A stretch of DNA of 64,000 nucleotides. Source: Eggerthellaceae bacterium. GTDB lineage: Bacteria > Actinomycetota > Coriobacteriia > Coriobacteriales > Eggerthellaceae. Position numbers and translations under genes: made by a program. Positions 8,504 to 18,322 of the stretch are shown here, piece by piece. The first letter of the stretch is position 1. Every line of letters starts with the position of its first letter. The notes under the pieces are model-generated. The model saw only the letters and a list, made by a program, of their open reading frames with translations. It was not told the origin of the DNA and made no database searches. The stretch is from positions 310,001 through 374,000 of the forward strand of contig JAAVZC010000001.1 of assembly GCA_022791455.1 (NCBI GenBank), given 5' to 3'.

Positions 8504-9625
8504 ATGGAGTGGTACCATGCGGCCATTGTGTTCGCTGTCGCCTTCTTGGTCACGTACGCCTGCGTTCCTTTCTCGAAATGGCTCGCCCATAAGCTGGGCG
8601 CCATCGACTACCCCTCGAACCGTCGCGTCAACAAAGAGCCGGTGCCCCGCTGCGGCGGCGTTGCCCTGTATCTGGGCATGGTGGCCGCCTGCTTCGTCAT
8701 TTTCCTGGGGGTGCGCTTCTTCCGCTGGAACGTGCCGGTGCTGTTCGCGCTGGGGAATGTGAACTACATTCTGCTGTTCGTGGGCATTACCTTCATGTTC
8801 GTGACGGGTCTGGTGGACGACATCACGCAGCTGAAGGCGCTGCCGAAGTTCGCCGCGCAGATTATTGCGTGCTCGATCGTGGTATTCTCCGGCGTGTCCA
8901 TCGGCGAGGTGAACAACTTCGGCCACGGCTTTGTGGAGCTGGGCTGGTTCAACTACCCGCTTTCCGTTCTCTACCTGCTGGTTTTCGTGAACATCACGAA
9001 CCTGATCGACGGCCTGGACGGGCTGGCGGCGGGCATGGTGGCCATCATTGCGGCCGCGCTCATGTACCTGTCATTCATTCGCGGAAACTACCTGCTGGTG
9101 TTGACGTGCATGGCGCTCATTGCTTCCTGTCTGGCTTTTCTGCGGTTCAACTTCTTCCCGGCATCGGTGTTCATGGGCGATTCCGGCTCGCTTTTGCTGG
9201 GGCTTTTGGTGGGCGTCATCTCCGTCACCGGCGTGGTTCGCACGCAGGGCCTTATGGTGATGATTGCGCCGCTGGTTATCGCGGGCGTGCCGGTGCTGGA
9301 CACTACCTCGGCCATCATTCGGCGACTGCGGGGGCATCAGCCCATCGGCCAGGCGGACATGGGGCATGTGCACCATCGCCTGATGCGCGCGGGCCTCAGC
9401 CAGCGGCGCAGCGTGGCGGCCCTGTGGCTGTGCACGGCGGCGCTTTCCGTGGTGGCCTGCCTGATGGTGGGCGTCCCTGGTAAGACGAGATATGTTCTGT
9501 TCGCGGTACTTGTGGTTGTGGTTGCAGCTGTGAGTTGGCGCTTCGGACTTTTCAAACCAGTTTTGCGCCACCATTACGAGAATCGTGGCAAGATCGGACC
9601 GCGCAAGCCCCACAAGCGGAAGTAG
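8504..9625 (+). CDS. Undecaprenyl-phosphate N-acetylhexosamine-1-phosphate transferase (WecA/MraY superfamily)
   Basis: LVDDITQLKALPKFAAQI, NITNLIDGLDGLAAG, FMGDSGSLLLG, VHHRLMRAGLSQR; SD ggaggag upstream. Confidence 0.9.
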   Translation: MEWYHAAIVFAVAFLVTYACVPFSKWLAHKLGAIDYPSNRRVNKEPVPRCGGVALYLGMVAACFVIFLGVRFFRWNVPVLFALGNVNYILLFVGITFMFVTGLVDDITQLKALPKFAAQIIACSIVVFSGVSIGEVNNFGHGFVELGWFNYPLSVLYLLVFVNITNLIDGLDGLAAGMVAIIAAALMYLSFIRGNYLLVLTCMALIASCLAFLRFNFFPASVFMGDSGSLLLGLLVGVISVTGVVRTQGLMVMIAPLVIAGVPVLDTTSAIIRRLRGHQPIGQADMGHVHHRLMRAGLSQRRSVAALWLCTAALSVVACLMVGVPGKTRYVLFAVLVVVVAAVSWRFGLFKPVLRHHYENRGKIGPRKPHKRK

Positions 9626-9631
9626 GCGAAT

Positions 9632-9862
9632 ATGAGCTACGGAAAGCCCACGAAGCGCCATTCCCCGCGCGCGGCGAAGCGAACGCCTTCCCAGCGCGCC
9701 GCCACCGCCGAGCACAAGAAGAGCGCCCAGATGACCGCCGAGGAGCGCGCCGCCCACGCCCACTCGATGCGCATGGCCCTCTACGCCGCCACCGGAGCCA
9801 TCCTCTTCGCCGCCGCCTTCATAGTGCTAGTCCTATTCCTCAACCAACTCCCTTGGCGCTAG
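9632..9862 (+). CDS. Small basic protein with one C-terminal TM helix
   Basis: 76-aa ORF directly after the WecA-like gene; Arg/Ala-rich N-terminus then YAATGAILFAAAFIVLVLFL. Confidence 0.6.
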   Translation: MSYGKPTKRHSPRAAKRTPSQRAATAEHKKSAQMTAEERAAHAHSMRMALYAATGAILFAAAFIVLVLFLNQLPWR

Positions 9863-9888
9863 GGGAGTCGTCCGCGGCCGCGCCGCTC

Positions 9889-9940
9889 ATGCGTTGACCC
9901 TATAGGTCGTCATCCTGAGCGAAGCGAAGGATCTTTCGCG
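9889..9940. repeat. Type-B repeat copy
   Basis: CGTTGACCCTATAGGTCGTCATCCTGAGCGAAGCGAAGGATCTTT aligns with 7700-7744. Confidence 0.8.
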
Positions 9941-9943
9941 CTC

Positions 9944-9982
9944 GTCCGCGGCCGCGCCGGCCGAAGGGATTCCGCTCGACGC
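9944..9982. repeat. Type-A repeat copy
   Basis: Matches 7467-7505 with one visible mismatch. Confidence 0.75.
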
Positions 9983-9990
9983 CCCCCCAA

Positions 9991-10050
9991 CGTCATCTCG
10001 ACCGGAGGCGCGGAGCGCCGTAGTGGAGAGATCCCGTGGCGGATGGCCGA
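9991..10050. repeat. Type-C repeat (CGTCATCTCGACCGGAG...GTAGTGGAGAGATCCCGT)
   Basis: Second copy at 10961-11020 inside the downstream ABC ATPase ORF. Confidence 0.8.
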
Positions 10051-10144
10051 TGGGTGTCGGCGCGGACAATCCCCTGTGGTATCATGGGCATTCGTTTTGG
10101 GGAGGCGCGGAGAGCGCTTTCGGCAAACTCGACAGAGGAGACTT

Positions 10145-10957
10145 GTGCTAAGCACTCTTTCCGATATTTTGAGAGACAACTGGGAATGGCGCCACCAAAT
10201 TGGGCGTCTTTCCATTTTCGAACTGGTGAAGAAGTCGCGCGGCGCCGTGCTTTCGTGGGGCTGGTTCTTCATCAAGCCGGCCATGTACGTGTTCTGCTTC
10301 TGGTTCGCGCTGGAAATGGGTCTGCGGCAAGGGGCGTCATCCGCGAGCGGTGCGCCGTACATCCTGTGGCTGTGCGCCGGCATCGTCCCGTGGTTCTTCA
10401 TGCAGGACATGATCAACACTGGCACCGACGTGCTGCACCGCTACCCGTACCTGGTGAACAAGATCAAATTTCCCATCAGCAGCATTTCGACCATTTACGC
10501 CACTGCCACTATGATTGTGCAGTTGATGCTGATGGTGGTGCTGTTCCTGATCTACTTCCTGTGCGGGCAGCCGCTGGATATTTACCTGCTACAGGTGCCT
10601 GTGCTGCTGCTGATCATGTTCGTGTTCTGGGACATGGTGTCCATCGCGTTCTCGGAGCTCTCCGCGGTCAGCAAGGACGTGGCGAACCTCATCCAGGCGC
10701 TGTCGACGCCGGTGTTCTGGCTGTCGGGCGTCATCTTCAACGTGACCGCCATCAACATTCCCTGGATCCAGGCTATTCTGAACTTCAACCCGGTGACGTT
10801 CTTCGTGACGTCGTTCCGCGCGGCGTTCTACGAGAAGGCGTGGGTGTGGGAGAATCCCGGCCTGTGCATCGGCTTCGCCGTGGTGTTCGTGGCGACGCTC
10901 CTGTTCATGATGTTCGTCTACAAGCGCCTCAACAAGGAGGTGCCCGATGTCCTCTAA
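10145..10957 (+). CDS. ABC-2 type polysaccharide/teichoic-acid exporter permease (TagG-like); GTG start
   Basis: 6-TM protein; WGWFFIKPAMYVFCFWFALEMGLR, PWFFMQDMINTGTDVLHRYPYLVNKIKFP; SD gaggaga before GTG; the ATG at 10043 lies in a repeat. Confidence 0.85.
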   Translation: MLSTLSDILRDNWEWRHQIGRLSIFELVKKSRGAVLSWGWFFIKPAMYVFCFWFALEMGLRQGASSASGAPYILWLCAGIVPWFFMQDMINTGTDVLHRYPYLVNKIKFPISSISTIYATATMIVQLMLMVVLFLIYFLCGQPLDIYLLQVPVLLLIMFVFWDMVSIAFSELSAVSKDVANLIQALSTPVFWLSGVIFNVTAINIPWIQAILNFNPVTFFVTSFRAAFYEKAWVWENPGLCIGFAVVFVATLLFMMFVYKRLNKEVPDVL

Positions 10958-11858
10958 CAACGTCATCTCGACCGGAGCGGCGGAGCCGCGTAGTGGAGAG
11001 ATCCCGTCTCGGACGGCCGAAGACTCTCAGCTTTGTCATCCTGAGCGGAGCGGCGAAGCCGCGGAGTCGAAGGATCTCCCCGCAGCTGCCCCGGAGTCCG
11101 AGGACCACCGCAAGACCGGCGTGAGCGACGAGGTGGCTGTGGAGTTCGACCACGTCACTAAGACCTACACGCTGTACAAGAACGACAAGGGCCGCCTAAT
11201 GGGCGTGTTCGGCATCAAGAAACCTGGCTGGTATTTGGGAACGGTGAACGCGAACAACGACCTGTCCTTCAAGATTCGTCGCGGCGAGGCCGTTGCGTTT
11301 CTGGGCCGCAATGGCGCCGGAAAATCCACGGCGCTTAAGATGATTACCGGTGTTGTGCACCCGACTGAGGGGGAAGTGAAGGTAGGCGGCCGCGTGAGCG
11401 CGCTGCTGGAACTGACCGCCGGCTTCGACATGAAGTTGACCGGGCGCGAGAACATCGGGCTGCGCGGCCAGATCATGGGCCTTTCTAACGAGGAAATTGC
11501 CGAGTTGGAGCCGAAGGTGATCGAATTCGCCGACCTGGGTCTGTACATCGACCAACCGATGCGCACCTACTCCAGTGGCATGAAGTCGCGCCTGGGCTTC
11601 GGTTTCGCCGTATCCACCGACCCGGAAATCCTGGTAGTAGACGAAGCCCTCTCCGTGGGCGACAAAGCATTTCAACAAAAGTGCGTGCGCCGCATTCGGG
11701 AAATTATGCTCGATGAAGATGTGACTGTGCTGTTTGTGAGTCATTCATCGGGTACGGTAAAAGAGTTCTGCAGTCGTGGCATTGTTCTAGACCATGGTAC
11801 CCAAGTCTTCGACGGCCCCATCGAAGAAGCCATTGCGTATTACGAAGAGAATTTCTAG
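10947..11858 (+). CDS. ABC transporter ATPase (TagH/RfbB-like) with repeat-derived N-terminal extension
   Basis: Walker A GRNGAGKST, signature YSSGMKSRLGF, Walker B ILVVDEAL; SD AAGGAGG 6 nt before ATG 10947. Confidence 0.9.
   Translation: MSSNNVISTGAAEPRSGEIPSRTAEDSQLCHPERSGEAAESKDLPAAAPESEDHRKTGVSDEVAVEFDHVTKTYTLYKNDKGRLMGVFGIKKPGWYLGTVNANNDLSFKIRRGEAVAFLGRNGAGKSTALKMITGVVHPTEGEVKVGGRVSALLELTAGFDMKLTGRENIGLRGQIMGLSNEEIAELEPKVIEFADLGLYIDQPMRTYSSGMKSRLGFGFAVSTDPEILVVDEALSVGDKAFQQKCVRRIREIMLDEDVTVLFVSHSSGTVKEFCSRGIVLDHGTQVFDGPIEEAIAYYEENF
10961..11008. repeat. Type-C repeat in frame within the ABC ATPase CDS
   Basis: CGTCATCTCGACCGGAGCGGCGGAGCCGCGTAGTGGAGAGATCCCGT, same family as 9991. Confidence 0.85.
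11035..11078. repeat. Type-B repeat in frame within the ABC ATPase CDS
   Basis: GTCATCCTGAGCGGAGCGGCGAAGCCGCGGAGTCGAAGGATCTC, encodes CHPERSGEAAESKDL. Confidence 0.85.
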
Positions 11859-11891
11859 GGGGCAACATGAGAGTTTTGATCTCGTTCGAAT

Positions 11892-13169
11892 GTGCGAGAC
11901 GACAGCGTAGGGTCTGCCATGGCCGTTAAGGTGGTGCGCGGCGTTTTTCTGTGCGCGTTTCTCTGTTTCATATGTTCAATAGCGGCTGTGAAGGCTGTAA
12001 CCCTTTTCGGGCATGCTGACATCTTCCCAAGCGAATGGGCTGTCGGCGCGAAAAATTCCACTCTTGAGGGCCGCGTCTTCCAGGCGTTTCCGAAGCTTTC
12101 CCGCGCTACCGTGGAGGACGGAACCTTTCAGTCTCAATTCGAACAATACCTCTCCGACCTTACTCCGGCGCGTGAAGAGGTGGTGCTGGCGAACGCGGCA
12201 ATGCAGCGTTCAGCGATAAGAGCCTCGGCGCATCTGCTAGGAGTCTCTGCGTATCCAACCTATTTTGGGGCAAGCATGTTGATCGATGAAGGTCGGCAGG
12301 TTGTGTGCCCGATGCCCGCAAATAAGGAAGGCTACAAGCCAAATCTCATTACGTCGGTAGAGATCTTGAACGAGTTTGCCGCAGATCGTTCTGAGATACC
12401 GGTTGCTTTTTTTCTCTCCCATTGCCGTGGTTTTTCTCAGCACAATCCAGCTTATTCGCTGGTCTCGGATGCGGTCGATGAAGAATTTACGGAAAGCACG
12501 TTCCTTAAGGGGCTTAATAACGGAATTGTCCCTTTGTCTGAGGTTTATTCATCTGACGAGGAATTCGACGATGCCTTTTTCCGCACTGATCATCATTGGA
12601 AAATGTCGGGGGCCTATGATGCCTATCGGGAGATAATTGCCGCTCTGCGCCCGGATGACGAGCCGGTGGAGATCACGGGACATCTTGAATGGCGCGACAT
12701 TCCATTTTACGGAAGCAGTGCCCGAACTGGTTTATGTCCAGATGCGGAGCCGGATTATATCGTTGATTATTGCTACGATGAATCTCCGGTTGAAGTTGAG
12801 ATTGGCGAGACCGTGGGCGGGCTTGAGCTCGTTCGCCACCGCGATGTCTACGACAACTTCGAGCAGAGGAAGCATAAGTATGTCGCGCGATACGCCGAGT
12901 TTTTTCACGGCACTCTTCCGCTGCTGATATACCGCAATCCCGAAGCTCAGTCAGATGAGCGTCTGCTGATTGTGGGGGACTCTTTCTGTGGAGGCGTGGA
13001 CCGGTACTTTTCAGAGCACTATAAAGAGGTGTATGTTATCGATCCGAGAATGACTGACATCACGATAGACGATGCATTGAGTCAGAATCCTGTCGATCAA
13101 ATCCTGTTCATTTCCTCCGGCTGGAACTTCTGCTCAAGCGCTTTCCGAGAATTTATGGGAGCTGAATAG
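11892..13169 (+). CDS. DHHW-motif (AlgX/SGNH-like) membrane-anchored protein, putative glycan O-acylation
   Basis: N-terminal TM; FFRTDHHWKMSGAYDAYREI; LLIVGDSFC. Confidence 0.7.
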   Translation: MRDDSVGSAMAVKVVRGVFLCAFLCFICSIAAVKAVTLFGHADIFPSEWAVGAKNSTLEGRVFQAFPKLSRATVEDGTFQSQFEQYLSDLTPAREEVVLANAAMQRSAIRASAHLLGVSAYPTYFGASMLIDEGRQVVCPMPANKEGYKPNLITSVEILNEFAADRSEIPVAFFLSHCRGFSQHNPAYSLVSDAVDEEFTESTFLKGLNNGIVPLSEVYSSDEEFDDAFFRTDHHWKMSGAYDAYREIIAALRPDDEPVEITGHLEWRDIPFYGSSARTGLCPDAEPDYIVDYCYDESPVEVEIGETVGGLELVRHRDVYDNFEQRKHKYVARYAEFFHGTLPLLIYRNPEAQSDERLLIVGDSFCGGVDRYFSEHYKEVYVIDPRMTDITIDDALSQNPVDQILFISSGWNFCSSAFREFMGAE

Positions 13170-13199
13170 GGCTGGCGTGGATTGCGGGATGCGGTGAAT

Positions 13200-14315
13200 A
13201 TGGCGAACATGAAGAATGGGGCGCTTAGAGTAGGCCTTGGTGTAATGGGCGGCGTGTACGCTCTGATGAAGCTTGCGCCAGTGAAGAAGCGGTATGTGTT
13301 TATCACGAAGCTCCAGGATACCCCGACGGTGGATTTTGAGATCCTGCAAGAGGCGCTGCGCCGGCAGAAGCCGGAATACGAAATCGTGAACCTGTGCCGG
13401 CCCATGGACAATCTGGTGGCCTATGTGCCTCATATGTTCACACAGATGTGGCATCTGGCCACGTCGGAAGCGGTTTTCCTCGACCGCAGCTGTCTTATGG
13501 TGAACGGCCTCACCCATCGTGATTCCCTGAAGGTTATTCAGCTTTGGCATGCCCTCGGCAACATGAAGAAGTTCGGTTATGCCATTTTGGGAACGCCGGA
13601 AGGGGAGAGCGAGGCGCTTGCCAAGGTATGCCACATGCACCGCGGCTACACGGACATTCTTATCTCCTCAATGAGTTTTGCCAACGATTATATGGAGGGG
13701 TTCCGTTGCGATCGCTCTGTTCTGCGCGAGATACCCCAACCGCGCGTTGATCGCCTGACGGACGGTGAAGAACGGCAACGGCGGCGTAGGGCGGCTCGAG
13801 AGGCGCTGGGCATCGTGGATTCCGAAAAGCGCGTGGTGGTGTATGCCCCCACCTTCCGCAAAAATCCCATGGACGGCTCCCGGGAAAAGGTGCAGGCGCT
13901 GGTGGATGCCATCGATTTCGACGAGTGGGATTTCGTCTACTCGAAGCATCCGGTCAGCGGCGTGCCGTGCGAAGATCCGCGCATCATTCAATCGCCTATC
14001 CCCACCACGGATGCCCTCTTTGCGGCCGATGCGGTGATTGCCGACTACTCCACCATCATGTATGAGGCGGGATTGTTGAATCTCCCGGTTATCCTTTATG
14101 CCTATGATTGGGAAGATTACCAGGGGAAACGTGCCGACAACATCGATCTGGAACACGATGTGCCCACGCTTTTCACTGACGATCCCGTCAGAATCGCCCA
14201 GGCTCTAAAAACAGGTGAAGGCCTGCAACCGCAAGCCTTCACTGAGTTTGTCCAGGACAACGTAACCGTGCCAGAATCTGGCACGTGCTGCGATGCGATA
14301 ATTGCGTTGCTTTAG
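13200..14315 (+). CDS. CDP-glycerol glycerophosphotransferase family protein (TagF/TagB-like)
   Basis: IQLWHALGNMKKFGY, VVVYAPTFRKNP, DAVIADYSTIMYEAGLLNLPVILY. Confidence 0.85.
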   Translation: MANMKNGALRVGLGVMGGVYALMKLAPVKKRYVFITKLQDTPTVDFEILQEALRRQKPEYEIVNLCRPMDNLVAYVPHMFTQMWHLATSEAVFLDRSCLMVNGLTHRDSLKVIQLWHALGNMKKFGYAILGTPEGESEALAKVCHMHRGYTDILISSMSFANDYMEGFRCDRSVLREIPQPRVDRLTDGEERQRRRRAAREALGIVDSEKRVVVYAPTFRKNPMDGSREKVQALVDAIDFDEWDFVYSKHPVSGVPCEDPRIIQSPIPTTDALFAADAVIADYSTIMYEAGLLNLPVILYAYDWEDYQGKRADNIDLEHDVPTLFTDDPVRIAQALKTGEGLQPQAFTEFVQDNVTVPESGTCCDAIIALL

Positions 14316-16351
14316 CCCTCGTTCTTCTCGGTGTCGTCCACGGCGGTAATCTTGTAGAGCCGCATATCGCCATCTTTTAATACGACTTCAAACCCCGAGG
14401 TTTCATCGGTAATGTCATTGATGCCGTTCCACCTGGAGAGGGTACCTTCGGAAGTCTGCAGGAGCCACTTTCCCTCTTCAAAAGGTACGCCCTGATCAAG
14501 GAGGAGCACGTACTGGGCTCCAGTATCTTCGACTGCCTGCTTAACGCGCGGGTCGGAAGCAATGTTGACAAGATCGGTTCTGATGATGTTTGCCTGGTCA
14601 GTTAGTCCTCCGACGGTCGGATGGCGATAGTAGGTATTGAGATCATTTGCGCCGTACGCGAACAGACTTCCATCCTCTGGAACGTTTATGACGAGAGAAT
14701 CCTCGGGGATTACCTTCAGGGCTTTTTCCACGAACGCTCTCTCGGCCGGGCTGTATATCTGGTCTTTTTTCGTGCTGTACTCCTTGGCAAGCCTGTCTCG
14801 AACAAATCCAAATGGTGTTGCTTGGCGCTTTTCCAAGAGTGGGTCGCGGTAGGATGGGAAGAAATTGTAGCAGGCGAAACAGATCACCAGGAGGCAAGAA
14901 AGAGCTCTTTCCAGCGTCTTTGTAGTTGTGTGCCCGTTGCTGGAGCGTTCCCATTTGATGAAGCGTACGAGGGCGGAAAGCGTGGCGGCCATTCCGAGGG
15001 CTGCAAGAGGGATTAAGAATATCGCAGCACAATCCGAGAGGCGCCAAGGATCGTTGTACCAGAAACCACAAAGGATATTGCGAATGGGCTCCTCCGTGCA
15101 TCGAGAGACAGCGTATGCCACTAGCATATAGAGGGCCGGGAAAAGTATCCATCCCATCTTACGTTTGATTGCCAGAACAGCTCCTACAAGGCACAAGGCT
15201 GCAAGAAGAATCTGGGCGGGCTGTCCGGCGTAGAAGACGAACGTTACTGAAGCTTCGATGGCGCCAAGAACCGAGAGATTGAGGCCGCCGGCGTTCGGGA
15301 ACTGTACCGTGTTCTGCAGGAAGGGGAGGTTGAGCGCAATCGCCCATAATGCGATAAAAGCTGCAGCAACCAACAATCCACCAACAGCGCCCTTTTTCCC
15401 GTGCAGTTTGCGTGCCGTCTTGTCGACAAGGTAGGGAGCGGCAAAGACAATTGCGCAGAAAAGGGCGTTCGGCTGCGAAAGCGCAAGTGCGGCGAAGCTG
15501 ATAAGAAACGCGCTGACCAGTCCTGCCCAGTGCTTCAAGGGGCCGTTTTCGACATAGTGTACGAGTAGCCCCAGTGCTCCCGGAAGCAGTGCATAGGCAA
15601 GAAGATTTGAAACAAGGGGCCCTTTAATGAGGAAAGTCCAAGGGAAGGCAGCGAAGGCCATGCTCGCCAAAGCCCCAATCAGGAGAACGGGCTTATTTTC
15701 GGGGGCAGGGAAAAGGGCTTTCAGGAGTGCTAGGACTGAGAGGGGGAAGATGAGGCCGCACACGAGGGTGTTTGTGGAGTTAATCGCCACGATGGGGTCT
15801 GCGTGAGCAATGAGGCTAGTTAGCGCAGCGAGGCTATGCCAGGCGGCGGGATAGAATCCGTAGCTCGAATCGAGCAGCGCCAAAGAGCCGGTTGATGCGG
15901 AGACCGACGACCAGTCCGTGATCGTCGTGAAATACCGAACCATGTTAAGGTGGGTCGCGTTATCGGCCCGACAGTAAAACGAGTCGGCTCCATCGAGCGG
16001 CTTGACGAAAACATAAAAACAGACCGCTAGTCCGAAAAGCGCATAAACGGCGACGATGGTCCAATCAAATCGCGATGCATGGTCTTCAGTTCTTTTGCGA
16101 CGAAAGAGCAGGCGAGCGGCAAATGGCAGAAGACACACCAGCGCTATCGCAGCGACCAAGGTGAATGCATTGCTGGGGATGCCGAGCGGTTTGAAAACCA
16201 TTGGGGCTATCCCTAAAGTCGCGACCGCTACAAGAGGCGCAAACGTAATGCTTGTTGGCGTGTTGAAGCCGAGGGCCTTGAAAAGGAACGAACCTGGCGC
16301 ATATAGGATAATTGCGCCAACGAGTAAGCACACAAAGAAAGAAAACCACAT
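14312..16351 (-). CDS. Polytopic membrane protein, DUF6541-like
   Basis: About 14 TM segments and a soluble C-terminal domain; resembles the DUF6541 family by eye. Confidence 0.55.
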   Translation of the reverse strand: MWFSFFVCLLVGAIILYAPGSFLFKALGFNTPTSITFAPLVAVATLGIAPMVFKPLGIPSNAFTLVAAIALVCLLPFAARLLFRRKRTEDHASRFDWTIVAVYALFGLAVCFYVFVKPLDGADSFYCRADNATHLNMVRYFTTITDWSSVSASTGSLALLDSSYGFYPAAWHSLAALTSLIAHADPIVAINSTNTLVCGLIFPLSVLALLKALFPAPENKPVLLIGALASMAFAAFPWTFLIKGPLVSNLLAYALLPGALGLLVHYVENGPLKHWAGLVSAFLISFAALALSQPNALFCAIVFAAPYLVDKTARKLHGKKGAVGGLLVAAAFIALWAIALNLPFLQNTVQFPNAGGLNLSVLGAIEASVTFVFYAGQPAQILLAALCLVGAVLAIKRKMGWILFPALYMLVAYAVSRCTEEPIRNILCGFWYNDPWRLSDCAAIFLIPLAALGMAATLSALVRFIKWERSSNGHTTTKTLERALSCLLVICFACYNFFPSYRDPLLEKRQATPFGFVRDRLAKEYSTKKDQIYSPAERAFVEKALKVIPEDSLVINVPEDGSLFAYGANDLNTYYRHPTVGGLTDQANIIRTDLVNIASDPRVKQAVEDTGAQYVLLLDQGVPFEEGKWLLQTSEGTLSRWNGINDITDETSGFEVVLKDGDMRLYKITAVDDTEKNEG

Positions 16352-16503
16352 TTGGCCATGCCTCCGATTTGGGGTTTATTGGAAAAGCCTAGTATAGCGC
16401 ACGGTGCTGGCTGGTCGGAGCCGGTGGAGGACTGAGGGCGCGAACCGATCTTTTCTACAGAAGACGATGGTATGATTACTCAATAAAGAAATGGGAGTGA
16501 ATC

Positions 16504-18285
16504 GTGTCTATTGTCATTGAAGATATTGCTTGGGAGCGTGCGTTTTTGCGTATCTCCTATCGCGCGCAGCAACCGCAGGGGCTTCAACTGTTTCGCACGC
16601 GGACGGGACGGTTCGTCCCGTTTCACGAGGAGCAGGCGGATGGTCTCATTCGTGCGACATTGAACATCACGCAGGGTTTCGGCCGCGAGCCCCTTGGTGA
16701 AGGTGAATGGATTATCTGCCAAAAGCTGCCAAGTGATCAGGTCGGTTTTAAATGGGCGCAGGAAAACGCGCCTTATCTGATCGAGGTTGCAAAACGGCGC
16801 ATGTGGGTAGACCTGCCCAAATTCTCCTTCGGGGATAAAAGGCGTCGCGGAAGCGACTACAAGGCCTATCCCTTCACCGAAGCTGAGATAGATGCGGATT
16901 TGAGGAAGTGCCCGTTCACCACCCACGACATCGAATACGCCCCCGAGGTGGCCGAGCAGCTGACTGACCTATCTCGCGTGTTTCGCTATAGCAAGGGCAC
17001 CTATGCCATTGGTGCGTCTCTCATCCCGACAATGGACGCATCCGACTATTTCACGGTGCGGCTTATCGTGGACTACTACGTGCAGAAGCGCACGCCTAAG
17101 TCGCGCAAGCTCACGCCGCGGCAGATTGAGCGCAAGCTGTTCAACGCCTACTACAAGGTGGCGCGCACGTTTTTGAAGCCGAAACGCAACACGGTGCTTT
17201 TCCTGAAGGAAAACGGCGAGGCTCCTACCGAGAACATGGCCGCCATTCGCGATCGCATGCTTGAGCGCGGCCTGGACGTAGACTTCCCCATTATGGAGCG
17301 CTATCGCAACACCTTCACTGAGCGGCAGAACTTGGGCTCTTGGCTGAAGGACATCAACGCCATCGCCCGCAGCCGCTATGTGTTCATCGATGACTATTGC
17401 CCGGCCTTCAACTTCATCAACGCCGACAGCGACACGACGCTCACTCAGGTCTGGCATGCGGGTGTGGGCTTCAAGTCGGTGGGGTATGCCCGGTTCGGAA
17501 TCACCGGCTCGCCGGATCCGTTCCAATGCGCCCATCGTCGCTATGACTACGCGCTGGTGGGAAATGCTCAGCTGCGGGACATTTACTCGGAGGTGTTCGG
17601 CATCGGGGAAGAGGCGCTGCTGGCTACGGGCATGCCGCGGCTGGATCATTTCCTGGACGAGGAGCGCCAGCTGCAAGCGGAGCAGTCGCTTTACGGAAAG
17701 TATCCCTGGATGAAGTCCGGCCGAGTCATCGTGTTCGCCCCCACGTTCCGCGGATCGGGGCAGGCCAGCGCCTATTACCCCTACGATGAGTACCTTGATT
17801 ACCAGGCCATTTGGGAGATGTGCGAGCGCACGGATTCCTATTTCATCATCGAAATGCATCACTTCATCAAGGAAGCTCCCAAGATTCCCAAGGAGTATGC
17901 GAGCCGGATCAAGGACCTTTCCAGCGAAGCCTTGAGCGAGTTGTTGTACGTGGCGGATGTGCTGATCACCGATTACTCATCTTGCTTTTACGATGCGCTG
18001 TTGCTGAAAAAGCCGGTGATCTTCTACGTGCCGGACAAGGTGGAGTACTCCGTCACGCGCGGCGTGCAGCATTCGGTGGACGATATGGCTCCGGGCGTGG
18101 TATGCGATACGTCGCAGCAGCTGATGGAAGTGCTGGAATCCGGCAGCTATACGGCGGTGGAGCCCCATGCGTCCATGATCGACCGTTGCGCGGAGGGCAC
18201 CGGATTTGCGGCCGACCGCGTGATAGATGCAGTGCTTCTGGAAAGAGACGTGCCTGGCGTGCGGATTTCCCCCGATGCGTCATAA
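16504..18285 (+). CDS. CDP-glycerol glycerophosphotransferase family protein
   Basis: LTQVWHAGVGFKSVGYARFG, VIVFAPTFRGSGQASAYYPY, DVLITDYSSCFYDALLLKKPVIFYVPD. Confidence 0.87.
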   Translation: MSIVIEDIAWERAFLRISYRAQQPQGLQLFRTRTGRFVPFHEEQADGLIRATLNITQGFGREPLGEGEWIICQKLPSDQVGFKWAQENAPYLIEVAKRRMWVDLPKFSFGDKRRRGSDYKAYPFTEAEIDADLRKCPFTTHDIEYAPEVAEQLTDLSRVFRYSKGTYAIGASLIPTMDASDYFTVRLIVDYYVQKRTPKSRKLTPRQIERKLFNAYYKVARTFLKPKRNTVLFLKENGEAPTENMAAIRDRMLERGLDVDFPIMERYRNTFTERQNLGSWLKDINAIARSRYVFIDDYCPAFNFINADSDTTLTQVWHAGVGFKSVGYARFGITGSPDPFQCAHRRYDYALVGNAQLRDIYSEVFGIGEEALLATGMPRLDHFLDEERQLQAEQSLYGKYPWMKSGRVIVFAPTFRGSGQASAYYPYDEYLDYQAIWEMCERTDSYFIIEMHHFIKEAPKIPKEYASRIKDLSSEALSELLYVADVLITDYSSCFYDALLLKKPVIFYVPDKVEYSVTRGVQHSVDDMAPGVVCDTSQQLMEVLESGSYTAVEPHASMIDRCAEGTGFAADRVIDAVLLERDVPGVRISPDAS

Positions 18286-18322
18286 TTGAGGCACACGGAT
18301 AATCGAAACAGAAACGGGTCCC

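Noticed and set aside
10043-10145. ATG 10043 as start of the ABC permease
   Set aside because: Lies in a dispersed repeat; GTG 10145 has a good SD and matches the usual N-terminus of such permeases.
7700-11078. Repeated GTCATCCTGAGCG elements as a CRISPR array
   Set aside because: Few copies, irregular kb-scale spacing, both orientations, no spacers and no cas genes.
10036-11124. 362-aa plus-strand ORF overlapping the ABC permease and ATPase
   Set aside because: Out-of-frame shadow of the clear ABC permease; Arg/Ala/Gly-biased composition.
14312-14315. 4-bp overlap of convergent stop codons
   Set aside because: Ordinary compact convergent gene ends; no further significance.
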